Below are positions 41,255-50,900 of a stretch of DNA of 64,000 nucleotides, one piece after another (the stretch's first letter is position 1; every line of letters begins with the position of its first letter). The notes beneath the pieces were generated by a model that made no database searches, was not told where the DNA came from, and saw only the letters and a list, made by a program, of their open reading frames with translations. Source of the DNA: Bosea sp. BIWAKO-01 (GTDB lineage Bacteria; Pseudomonadota; Alphaproteobacteria; Rhizobiales; Beijerinckiaceae); the NCBI RefSeq assembly GCF_001748145.1, contig NZ_BCQA01000001.1, forward strand, positions 5,606,501 to 5,670,500. The letters run 5' to 3'. Made by a program: the position numbers and the translations under genes.

Positions 41255-42195
41255 CGCCGCGTCACCAGCACACCGCCGGCCAGCGCCGCGAGAACGATGA
41301 CGCCCTGGACCAGGGTCTGCCAGGCGAAGGGCAGGCCGGCGAAGAAGATGACATTGCCGATCATACCCAGCACCAGTGCGCCCAGCACCGAACCGACCGG
41401 GCTGCCCGAGCCGCCGGAGAGCGCCGTGCCGCCAAGCACGACGGCCGAAATCGACGAGAGCGCGAGGCTCTGTCCGAGCAGCGGATCGCCGCTCGCCGTC
41501 TCCCCGGTCAGGCACAGCGCCGCGAAACCGGCAAACAGGGCCGACAGGGCAAAGGCGCCGATGCGGATGCGCTCCAGCCTGAGGCCGGTCTGGAAGGCGC
41601 CGACACGACTGCCGCCGACGGCCAGCAGATGCGCGGCGAAGGGCCGGCGGGCGAAGACGAGCGCAAAGGCGAGGCCAGCCAGCAGGATCCAGAGCACGAC
41701 CGGCAGCCCGAGCAGCGTCGCGCCATAGCTGCGCCAGAACCGCTCCGGCACCGGCAGGCCCGCCTGCGGCAGCACGAAGAGTGCCGCGCCCGCAAAGACG
41801 ATACCGGTCGCGAAGGTGGTGACGATCGCCTGGAGCCGGAGCAGCGCGACGAGCAGGCCGTTGACGAGCCCGCAGAACAGCGCGGTCGCCAGCCCCGCCA
41901 GCATGCCGACCAGGATGGCGGCCATCCCCTCGCCTCCGATCGCGGCGATGACGCTGACCGTCACCACATTCACGAGCGCGGCAATGGCGCCGACCGAGAG
42001 ATCGATATCGCCGCTGAGCACGACATAGGTCTGGCCGATCGCCACAAGCGCCAGCGGCAGGAAGGTCGTGAGATTCGATTGCAGCACCGCCGGCTGGACG
42101 AAGGAGGGCTGGAACGCCGTGTTGACCAGGACGAGCACGATCAGCGCGGCGAGCGTCAGCATCCAGGGCCGGCTGCGGATCAGGGCCGTGCTCAT
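41251..42195 (-). CDS. Sugar ABC transporter permease 1 (RbsC-like)
   Basis: This is a 314-residue permease of the same class as the next gene, with IGQTYVVLSGDIDLSVGAIAA, RLQAIVTTFATGIVFAGAAL, LAVGGSRVGAFQTGLRLERI and SAVVLGGTALSGGSGSPVGS. Eight or more membrane helices are evident. The ATG at 42195 starts four bases inside the ATPase gene, and the stop overlaps permease 2, so translation is coupled throughout. It pairs with permease 2 and the double ATPase. Confidence 0.93.
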   Translation of the reverse strand: MSTALIRSRPWMLTLAALIVLVLVNTAFQPSFVQPAVLQSNLTTFLPLALVAIGQTYVVLSGDIDLSVGAIAALVNVVTVSVIAAIGGEGMAAILVGMLAGLATALFCGLVNGLLVALLRLQAIVTTFATGIVFAGAALFVLPQAGLPVPERFWRSYGATLLGLPVVLWILLAGLAFALVFARRPFAAHLLAVGGSRVGAFQTGLRLERIRIGAFALSALFAGFAALCLTGETASGDPLLGQSLALSSISAVVLGGTALSGGSGSPVGSVLGALVLGMIGNVIFFAGLPFAWQTLVQGVIVLAALAGGVLVTRR

Positions 42196-43691
42196 GCCAC
42201 CTCCCCATAGGAGGCGCGCGTCAGGTGGAAGGGATCCAGCGTGTCCTCCGCAAGCTCGGCCACGATCCGCCCGGCGTTGAACACGGCGACGCGATCGCAC
42301 CATTCCAGCAATTCGGCATCCTCGGAGGAATAGATCAGGATGCTCGCGCCCGCCTCGGCGAGCTGACGCATAATGGCCAGCAGATCGGCCTTGGCGGAAA
42401 GATCGATGCCCTTGGTCGGATCGTCGAGCAGGATGACGCGCGGCCCGGTCGCGAGCCAGCGGGCGATGAAGACCTTCTGCTGGTTCCCGCCGGACAGCGT
42501 GCCGATCGCTGCGGAGAGGCTCGCATATTTCGTCCTGAGGCTGTCGGCATGCTGCGCCGCGCGCGGCACGAGCGTGCCCCGCCGGACGAGCGCCCGCTTC
42601 TCGCGGACGAGCACGGCAGCGATCAGGTTCTCGAAGATCGAGCGGCCACCCAGGGCGGCGTCGCGCCCACGGTCGCCGGAGACATAGGCCAGGCCGCGCC
42701 GGATCGCATCGGCCGGTCGGGCCGGCATGAAGGCCTCGCCCGCGAGCGTGACCGCTCCGGAGGAAAACGGCAGGACGCCGAAAAGCCCTTGCAGGAAGGC
42801 CGACTGCCCCTGCCCCTGCAGTCCGCCGAGACCGACGATCTCGCCCTGCGCCACCCTGAGTGAGACATCGCGCAGGCGTGGGTTCGAAACATGGGCCACG
42901 ACCAGCCCTGCCTCCGCCTGTGCCGCAGGCGGGCGCCGTCCGGCAGCGGGGCGAAGCTTCGTCTCGCCGACCATGTGCCGCACGACGGTGTCGCGATCGG
43001 TCTTTGCCGTTGCGAGCTCGGCGACCGTTGCCCCGCCGCGCATCACCGTGATCCTGTCGGCAACCGCAAAGACCTCGTCGAGACGGTGCGAGATCATCAG
43101 GGTCGAGACGCCCTCGCCCTTGCGCCGGCGCAGGATCTCGAAGAGCCGCTCGGCCTGGCGCCCGTCGAGGGCCGCCGTCGCCTCGTCCAGGATCAGGAGG
43201 CGGGGCTCGCGGGCAAGCACCTTCAGGATTTCGACGATCTGGCGCAGATCCGGCGTCAGGTCGACAACGAGCGCATCCGGGGTCAGCTCCGGCCCCGCGA
43301 CGCCGTCGAAGAGCGCGATGAGCTTGCCGGCCCTCGCCCGCAGGCTGCGACGGTCGATGAAGCCCAGCCGCGTGCGCGGCTCATGGCCGAGGCCGAGATT
43401 GGCCTCGACGCTGAGCTGCGGAATGAGGCTGAGCTCCTGGTAGAACAGGGCGATGCCGGCCCGTTCGGCATCGCGCGGACCGCGAAAACGCCGCGGCTCG
43501 GCATCGATCGCAATGGTTCCCGCGTCAGGCGCAACGGCGCCTGCCACGGTCTTGCACAAGGTGCTCTTGCCGCAGCCATTGGCGCCGAGAAGAGCGTGGA
43601 TCTCGCCCGCCTCGACCCTGAGCCGCCCGTCTGAGAGGGCAACGACGGCGCCAAAGCGCTTGCCGACGCCCCGGGCCTCGAGAAGCGCCAT
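42192..43691 (-). CDS. Sugar ABC transporter ATP-binding protein with two NBDs (RbsA/MglA-like)
   Basis: This 499-residue protein has two fused ATPase domains. NBD1 has Walker A GANGCGKST, Walker B LLILDEATAAL and H-loop MISHRLDE; its signature is the unusual LTPDLRQIVEI in place of the family's LSVGQQQ-type sequence. NBD2 has a degenerate Walker A (GGLQGQGQSA, no Lys), the normal signature LSGGNQQKV, and Walker B VILLDDPTKGID. Loss of the second Walker A lysine is normal for RbsA-type proteins. It lies between the binding protein and the permeases and powers import. Confidence 0.94.
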   Translation of the reverse strand: MALLEARGVGKRFGAVVALSDGRLRVEAGEIHALLGANGCGKSTLCKTVAGAVAPDAGTIAIDAEPRRFRGPRDAERAGIALFYQELSLIPQLSVEANLGLGHEPRTRLGFIDRRSLRARAGKLIALFDGVAGPELTPDALVVDLTPDLRQIVEILKVLAREPRLLILDEATAALDGRQAERLFEILRRRKGEGVSTLMISHRLDEVFAVADRITVMRGGATVAELATAKTDRDTVVRHMVGETKLRPAAGRRPPAAQAEAGLVVAHVSNPRLRDVSLRVAQGEIVGLGGLQGQGQSAFLQGLFGVLPFSSGAVTLAGEAFMPARPADAIRRGLAYVSGDRGRDAALGGRSIFENLIAAVLVREKRALVRRGTLVPRAAQHADSLRTKYASLSAAIGTLSGGNQQKVFIARWLATGPRVILLDDPTKGIDLSAKADLLAIMRQLAEAGASILIYSSEDAELLEWCDRVAVFNAGRIVAELAEDTLDPFHLTRASYGEVA

Positions 43692-43693
43692 GG

Positions 43694-44728
43694 CTATTTG
43701 AAGTACTGCTGGGCCTCGTCAGGCGTCACGACCGCAGTGACAGACCAGTAGCCCGGCTTGCCCTCAGCCTGCTTCAGGGCCGCCGGCAGGCTGGCATTGT
43801 CGACGAACGGGATCGGGATGTAGATGGCGTTGCCATACTGCCCCTTGAACACCCCATCCTTGAACTCCTTGCCCATCAGGCGCAGCACCGCGACGTTGAG
43901 CGCCGAGGCCATGACGCCCGGCGGATTGACGGAAGCGCCCGAGTTCAGCTTCTGCTCGGACCAGCGCGTCAGGAAATCCTTGCGGATCTCGCCGGTCGCG
44001 GCGGTCTGGTCCTTCTTGCCGGCGGCATCGATCGCACGCCAGGCGCCGTCCGCCATGCCGTCCTGCACCCAGACGCCGTTAAGCGCCGGATAGGTCGCGA
44101 GCAGGTTCTGCATTGCCTGCTGGCCCTTGGCCTGGTCCCAGTCGGCATTGGCCTGGTTCAGCACCTTGATGTCGGGATGCTTGGCGAAGACTTCGCGATA
44201 GCCCGCGACCCGCATCTCGTTGGCGGGGTGGCCGGCGATGCCGTTGATGGTGACGATATTGCCCTTGCCGCCGAGCGCCTTGGCGAGCCACTCCGCCGAT
44301 TTCACCGCCCAGTCCTTCTGGTCGATGCCGACATAGATCGCGTCCTTGGACGAGACCTCGGCATCGGTGGACACGACGAGGATGTTGCGCGCCTTGGCCT
44401 GGGCGAAGACCGGGTCGAAGGCCGTCGGGCTGTTCGGGTTGATGATGATGGCGTTGACGCCCTGGTTCACGAAATTGCGGACATGGCCGATCTGACCCTG
44501 CACGTCCACGGTCGAGCTCTGGACCACGACCTCGACATTGACGCCCTTCGCCTTCCAGGCGGCGGCCGCGGCCTGGGCCTCCTCGATCATCTGCGTGCGC
44601 CATTCGCTGCCGACCCACCCGTTCGACAGCCCGATCTTGTAGGATTGTTGGGCACTTGCCGCGCCGCTCATCGCGAGCACTGCGGCAGCCGTCAGTAGTC
44701 CCCTGCGGGTTGTGATGCTCTTGCTCAT
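43694..44728 (-). CDS. Periplasmic sugar-binding protein of the ABC importer
   Basis: This 344-residue substrate-binding protein (RbsB-like, Peripla_BP_4 type) is the first gene of the operon. The N-terminal signal SKSITTRRGLLTAAAVLAMS contains twin arginines and could be a Tat or Sec signal; it ends ...AASA before QQSYKIGLSNGWVGSEW. Other segments are INPNSPTAFDPVF, VSTDAEV and VDNASLPAALKQAEGKPGYW, consistent with two lobes and a hinge. It delivers a sugar or cyclitol to the permeases. A LacI-type operator lies 44 bases upstream of the start. Confidence 0.94.
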   Translation of the reverse strand: MSKSITTRRGLLTAAAVLAMSGAASAQQSYKIGLSNGWVGSEWRTQMIEEAQAAAAAWKAKGVNVEVVVQSSTVDVQGQIGHVRNFVNQGVNAIIINPNSPTAFDPVFAQAKARNILVVSTDAEVSSKDAIYVGIDQKDWAVKSAEWLAKALGGKGNIVTINGIAGHPANEMRVAGYREVFAKHPDIKVLNQANADWDQAKGQQAMQNLLATYPALNGVWVQDGMADGAWRAIDAAGKKDQTAATGEIRKDFLTRWSEQKLNSGASVNPPGVMASALNVAVLRLMGKEFKDGVFKGQYGNAIYIPIPFVDNASLPAALKQAEGKPGYWSVTAVVTPDEAQQYFK

Positions 44729-44771
44729 CGTTTCCTCCCTTGTCCCGTATTAATCGGGACTATCGGCAGGA

Positions 44772-44785
44772 TGTAATCGATTGCA
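44772..44785. promoter_or_regulatory. Candidate LacI-family operator ahead of the sugar operon
   Basis: TGTAATCGATTGCA is near-palindromic (AATCGATT at the centre, 6 of 7 positions per half) with the central CG typical of LacI-family sites. It lies 44 bases upstream of the binding-protein start and within the likely promoter. The LacI gene of the same operon is the expected binder. Confidence 0.6.
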
Positions 44786-44893
44786 TCGAGCGTCAATACG
44801 CCAAATGGCTGGTCCGCTCTCCCTCATGGCGTCCTGGGATCAGAGGGGCGCCGCGCGGCGGCAAGGCTGGGCGATCAGCGCGGAGTGCAACGC

Positions 44894-44923
44894 AGCAAGG
44901 GGCGCCCGAGGGCGCCCCTTGCT
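44894..44923. terminator. Very stable hairpin after the giant autotransporter
   Basis: AGCAAGGGGCGCC and GGCGCCCCTTGCT form a perfect 13-pair stem with a CGAG tetraloop, 25 bases beyond the stop of the minus-strand adhesin. No T-run follows on either strand, but the stem is exceptional and probably ends or protects that long message. Confidence 0.65.
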
Positions 44924-44947
44924 GGAGGCCTGGCAGGATTCGTCCGG

Positions 44948-47900
44948 TCAGAATTTGACGGCGAGGCTGCCCTTGACGGTCTGCTCGATCGCATGGGCGC
45001 TGTACTGGCCGCCATAGGACAGGCTGAGCCTCGCATTGGGCGCCACGGCGAGGTCGAGGCCTGCGTCGAGCACGGCTGCATTCTTCGCGATCGGGATGCC
45101 GGTGATGCTGAAAGGCGTGCCGCCGGCGAAGGACAGGAGCGAAGCCGGCATGACGTCGCCGAAGGCATGCCGCCAGGCAAGCGCCCCGCGCAATTCCAGC
45201 GCCATGCCGTTCACGGTCACGGTCGTCGATGCCCGCATGCCCAGCGTCGAGAAAGCGGTGCTCATGTCGGAGCTGCGGCTGGCGAGAGCCGCCGTCCCAC
45301 CCCGCTCGCTGAAGCCATCGGTCTGCAGGTTGACATAGGCAAGACCGGCAAAGGGCTCGAGCGCGACGCGCCCGGCATCGATGCGGTACCCCAGCTCGCC
45401 GAAGACCTGTGCGGTCGCAGCGTTGTAATCACCCCTCAGCCGGTCGGAGAAGCCGGTGAAGGAGACGGTCCGGTCGACCGTGAGGTCGTGCCAGCTATAG
45501 GCGGCGCCGGCGCGCAGCCCGAGCGCGCCCCATTGGCCGCCGCCATAGAGGCCGAGATGGTAATTGTCGCTGTTGCCGGAGGAAATCCGGCCCTTCGCCT
45601 CGAAAGTCGAACGGCTGTAGCCGCTGTAGAGACCGACGCGCCAGTTGTCGAAGACCGCCGCATCGGCGCCGAGCAGGAAGCCGCCGCTGGATCGGGACAG
45701 TTTGGAGACGCCACCCTGGGCTTCGTTGCGGCCCCAGGAACCAAAGCCCTGCCCCCAGACCGCGAACCGGTCATTGGGGACAAGCCGCGGCATCGGCCCG
45801 GTGACAGGCGCTGCCATATCGGCCGTGAAGCCGTAGGTCATCACCGGCTGCTGCGCCGCCGCAACGGTCCCGAAGGCCGACCTCAGGCGATCGATCGCCG
45901 TTGTGCGCACCACAGTGCTGTCCTCGACCAGGATGCTTTGCGCCGAGGCGTGCACCTCGCCCGACAGGGCGTCGAACGCCTGGCGCGCCGAGGGTGCATC
46001 GAGCTTGACGATGGCATCATAGACAGGATTGCCGGTGCCGAGCCGCTCGCCCGCCGCACCCAGGCTCGTCTGGTTGCGGGTCTGGCCGACGCTGCCGAAG
46101 GAGGCATCGTTGCGCGCGATCGTCAGGTAGGTCTGCGAGGCGTCGTAGCTCAGGCCCGTGGTCAGGAAGGCGAAATTGCTCGTCACCGAGTTGAACTGCC
46201 CGGACACACCGCCAGCGGCATCGAAGAGCTTGAAGCGCGCGGATGGCGGCATCGAACCCGAGATGGCCGCGATCGCCAGCGTGGCGCCGGAGACCGTGAT
46301 GGTGCCGGTCGAGATGATCTGGTCCGACTGGCCGGCGCCATTGACCTCGACCTGATAGATCGAGCCGGGTGCGAAGAGCACGTTGCCGTTGACGGTCAGG
46401 GTACCGATCGAGTTGCCCGGGGCGACGATACCTCCGCTGAGCACGTTCAGCCGGCCGATCGTGCCATTGCCGCCGAGCGTCGCCCCGCTTTCGACGGTCA
46501 CGGCCGAATTGGCGAGCGAGCCGTTCACGGCCAGCCGCCCGGCTGCGATCGTGGTGGGGCCCGACAGCGTGCTGGTGCCGGTCAGGTTGAGCGAGCCCGT
46601 ACCCGTCTTGGTGAAGCGGCCATTGCCGTTGATGGCGTTGGCGAACTGGGCGTCGCTGTTCTGGTCGATCACCAGCGCGGCGTTGTTCAGGATCGCGCCG
46701 CTGCCGAAGCTGGTCGCGCTGCCGCGCAGCGTGCCGGCCGTGATCGTCGTGCCGCCGGAATAGGTGTTGACGCCGGTCAGGTTGAGCGTGCCGGTTCCGA
46801 GCTGCTTCAGCGCACCCGTTCCCGAAATCTGGCCGGAAAAGGCGACCAGGTCGGACCTCTTGAAGGCCAGCGTGCCGCTATTGGCGACATTGCCGCTGAT
46901 CGCGCCTGTCGTGCCGCCATCGCCGATCTGCAAGGTGCCGGCGCTGATCGCCGTACCGCCCGTATAGCTGTTGGCGCCCGTCAAGGTCAGTGTGCCCGAC
47001 CCCATCTGGGTCAGGGCGCCCGAGCCGGATATGGCGCCTGCGAAGGTCACGCTATCTGAGCGGTTGAAGGCGAGCCTGCCGTTGTTGACGACAGCACCCG
47101 TGATCTCGCCCGTCGTGCTGCCGGCGCCGACCTGCAAGGTGCCGGCCGAGATCGTCGTGCCGCCGGTATGGCTGTTCGTTCCGGTCAGGACGAGCGTGCC
47201 CGCGCCGAGCTTGGCAAGCCCGCCGGTGCCGCTGAGCGCCTGGCTCAGGGTGAAGCTGTTGGCGGCATCCGCGATGTCGAAGCCGCCGCCATTGCTGCCC
47301 CAGCTCACCGTCCGACTGGTCGAGGTGAAGCTCGTGCCGGTGACACGCAGCACGCCGCCATTGAAGGCGAGGCCACCAGCCGCCTGGCCGAGATTGCCGT
47401 CGGCGGAGACCGAGAGCGTGCCGGCATTCAGCAGCGTGCCGCCGGTGTAGCTATTGGTGCCGGAGAGGACGAGCGTGCCGAAATCGGTCTTCACCAGTTC
47501 GCTCGCACCGGTCAGGTTCGATGCGATGGTTGCGACATAAGAGGCGCCGCCCGTGGTGCCGTCGCCGACACGGATGATCGCCTGCGTGCCGCTGAGGGCA
47601 AGCGCGCCCCCCTCGATCCTGTACCCGTTCGCGTCGAACTGCATGCCGGTCGCCGAGACCGCACCGAGGCTGGTATCGACCGTGACGATGCCGGCCGTAC
47701 CCTGGAAGACCATGAATCCCGGGGCCGGCGCCGCCGGGGCGTTGATGCTGCCGTCCTGGTTGGTCCAGTTGCCGCTGGTCGCGCTCCAGATTCCGGCGCC
47801 GCCATCGATCGCGCCGTTATTGGCGTTGCCCGCCGCGCCGCCGTCCCAGAATTTCAGGGTGAGGCCGTTGCTGTTGACCAGGTTGACCTGGCTCGAGACG

Positions 47901-50900
47901 GAGGTCTGCACCGAGAGATCGCCGGCCGAAACGCCGCCCGGCAGGGTGCCCAGCACCACGCCGTTATTGGTCAGCGTGCCGCCATAGTTGAACAGGCGAT
48001 AGATGCCGCCGCCGAAGCCGCCGGCATTCGCGACATTGAGAGTGCCTGCGAGCGTGAGATTGCCGGTCACGTCGACGCGGTCGCTGCCGCTCCCAGCCGG
48101 AAGATTGGGCAGGCCGAGATCGAAGTCGAGCTGCGAACCGGAGGACAATACCAGCGCGCCGACGGTGAGCGTGCCCGTGGCCAGGGTGCCGGGATTGGCG
48201 CCCGGCGCCAGGCGTGCGCCGCTGGCAACCGTGACCGCGCCTGTGATCGAGCCCGCGCCCGCCAGGGTCGCACCACTCTGCACCGTGACCGCGGTATTGC
48301 CGAGCGAGCCCGACACCTCCAGCGTACCGCCGCTGACCGTGGTCGCGCCCGTATAGGTGCTGGCGCCCGAGAGTTTGGTGACGCCCGAACCGCCGGTACC
48401 GCCGGTCGTTTCGAAACTGCCGGTGCCGCTGATCGCGCCGGCGATCATGACCGCGTTGTTCTTGTCGATGACGAGGGCGCCGGCATTGGCGATGGCGCCG
48501 CTGCCGAGCGAGCCCTGTGCGCCGCCGCTGCCGACCTTGAGCGTACCGGCCTCGATCACGGTGCCGCCGCTATAGGTCATTCCATCGCCGAGGACCGTCG
48601 TGCCGGTGCCGCGTTGGGCGAAGCTGCCTGCGCCGCTGACGGCGTTGGGCAGCGCATAGATATCGGAGCGCTTGACCGCGAATTCGGCGCCGGACGCAAC
48701 CGTGACCGAGCCCGCGATCGAGCCCGCCGCGCCGCCATTGCCGATCTGCAATGCGCCGGCATTGACCGTGGTGCCGCCCGTATACGTGTTTGCGCCGGTG
48801 AAGATTGTCCGGCCGGTGCCGTTCTGTTCGACCGAGCCTGCGCCGACGCCGTCTGAAATCACCTTGTCGAAGATGTGTTCGTCCGTGCGGTTGAAGGCGA
48901 GGACGCCGCTATTGCTGACATCAGTCGCAAGGGCGCCAGCCGTTCCGGCATCGCCGATCTGCAGCGTGCCGGCGGCGATCGTCGTGCTGCCGGTAAAAGT
49001 GTTGTCGCCCGCCAAGGTCAGGCGGCCCGTGCCCGTCTTGGTCAGCGAGCCCGCGCCGCTGATGACGCCGGCAAAGATCGCATCGGTGGCCCTGCCCGTG
49101 CTGAGCGCCCCGCCCGACCCGAGCTTGACCTCGCCTGCACCGCTGAGTGCGCCGATGGCTTGCGAGAAGCCGCCAAGGTCGAAGGACGCTCCCGAGGAGA
49201 CCGAGACATCGCCGCTCGCGTTCAACCGGTTGTTGCCGCCGAGCCGCAAGGTGCCGGCGGCGATGGAGGTCGGGCCGTAATAGGTGCTGGCGCCGGTCAG
49301 CGTCAGCGTGTTGCTGCCAAGCTTGCGGAGCGCGCCATTGCCGGAGATCACGCCGGCGATGCTGGCAGCGTTCAGGTTGTCGAATTCGAACGTGCCGTCG
49401 TTGAAAACAGCGCCCCCGACCGAACCATCGTTCGTGCCGTCATTGCCGATCCGCAAGATGCCGGCGCTGATGGTGGTGCCGCCGGAATAGGTGTTCGCAG
49501 CCGTCAGCGTCAGGGTGCCGCCGCCGGCCTGGGTCAGCGAGCCGCTGCCGCTGATCACGCCGGCATAGCTCAGCTCGTTGGAGCGCTTGAAACTCAGCGC
49601 GCCGTTGTTGAGAATGTTGCCGGAAATCGCGCCGATCGTGCCGCCGTCGCCGATCTGCAGGGCGCCGGCGCTGATTGTGGTGCCGCCGGTATGGCTGGCC
49701 GCGCCGGCCAGGGTCAACGTGCCAGTCCCACTCTTGGTCAGCGCGCCCGTGCCCAAGATATCGCCCGCCAAGGTCAGGCTGCCGGTGCGGTTGAAGGCGA
49801 GCGTGGCGTTGTTGACGACATTGCCGACGAGCGAGCCGGTGCCGGCGCCGTCGCCGATCTGCAATGTGCCACCGCTGATCGTCGTGCCACCGGTGAAGCT
49901 GTTGGCTCCGGTCAGCGTAAAGGTGCCCGTCCCCGCCTTGGTCAGCGAACCGCCGCCGATGATGCTACCGGCGAAGGTCGAGGAGGCATCGGCGTTGCCG
50001 ACCGTCAGTGCGCCGCCCGAACCGAGCTGGACCGTGCCGGCGCCCGAGAGCGCACCTACGCCTTGCGCATAGCCGCCGACGTCGAAGGTCGCACCCGCGA
50101 CCACCGTAACCGCGCCATCACCCAGCAGCCGGCCGTGGCCGCCCAGCGCCAGCGTGCCAGCGCTCACCGTGGTGCCGCCGCGATAGGTGTTCGCGCCGGT
50201 CAGCGTCAGGGTGCCGGCGCCGGTCTTGGTCAAGGTGCCTGCTGGGCCGCTCGTGTCATAGATGCTGCCGGCATAGCTGCTGCTGCCGCCCGTGTTGAAG
50301 ATGACATGGGCGATATTGAAGATACTGCCGGCGAAAGAGCCATCGGTGACGCCATCGCCGATCTGCAGTGTCCCTGCGCTGACATTGGTCTCGCCGGTAA
50401 AGGTATGCACGCCGGTCAGCGTCAATACGCCGGTGGACGATTTAATCATGCCGCCCGTGCCGGAAATATTGCCAGCGAAGGTGTAATCATCCGAGCGGTT
50501 GAAGGCGATAAGACCGTTATTGACGACGTTGCCGATGATGGAACCCGTGGTTCCGCCCATGCCGATCTGCAGCGCACCGGAACTGATCGTTGTGCCGCCG
50601 GTATAGGTGTTTTCGCCGGCCAGGACCTGCGTAGAGCCTCCGCTCTTGATCACCGAGCCGGCACCCGAGATGATGCCGAGATAGTTGTTGCCCGAGCCGC
50701 CAAGGGTCAGCACGCCGCTATTGCCGAGCTTGACCTCACCGAACGAACCGCCGAGCCCACCGATCGTCAGCGCATGGCCGTTGAGGTCGAGGACGGCGGT
50801 TGACGCGTTGAGCCAAACCGTGCCCGTGCTGGCGAGGCTGCCGCCTGCACCGATCGCGAGCGTGCCGCCATTGATATTTGTCGCACCGGTGCTGCCGACG

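Noticed and set aside
42192..43691. Missing Walker A lysine in the second ATPase domain as a defect
   Set aside because: Degenerate second nucleotide sites are normal in RbsA/MglA-type double ATPases.
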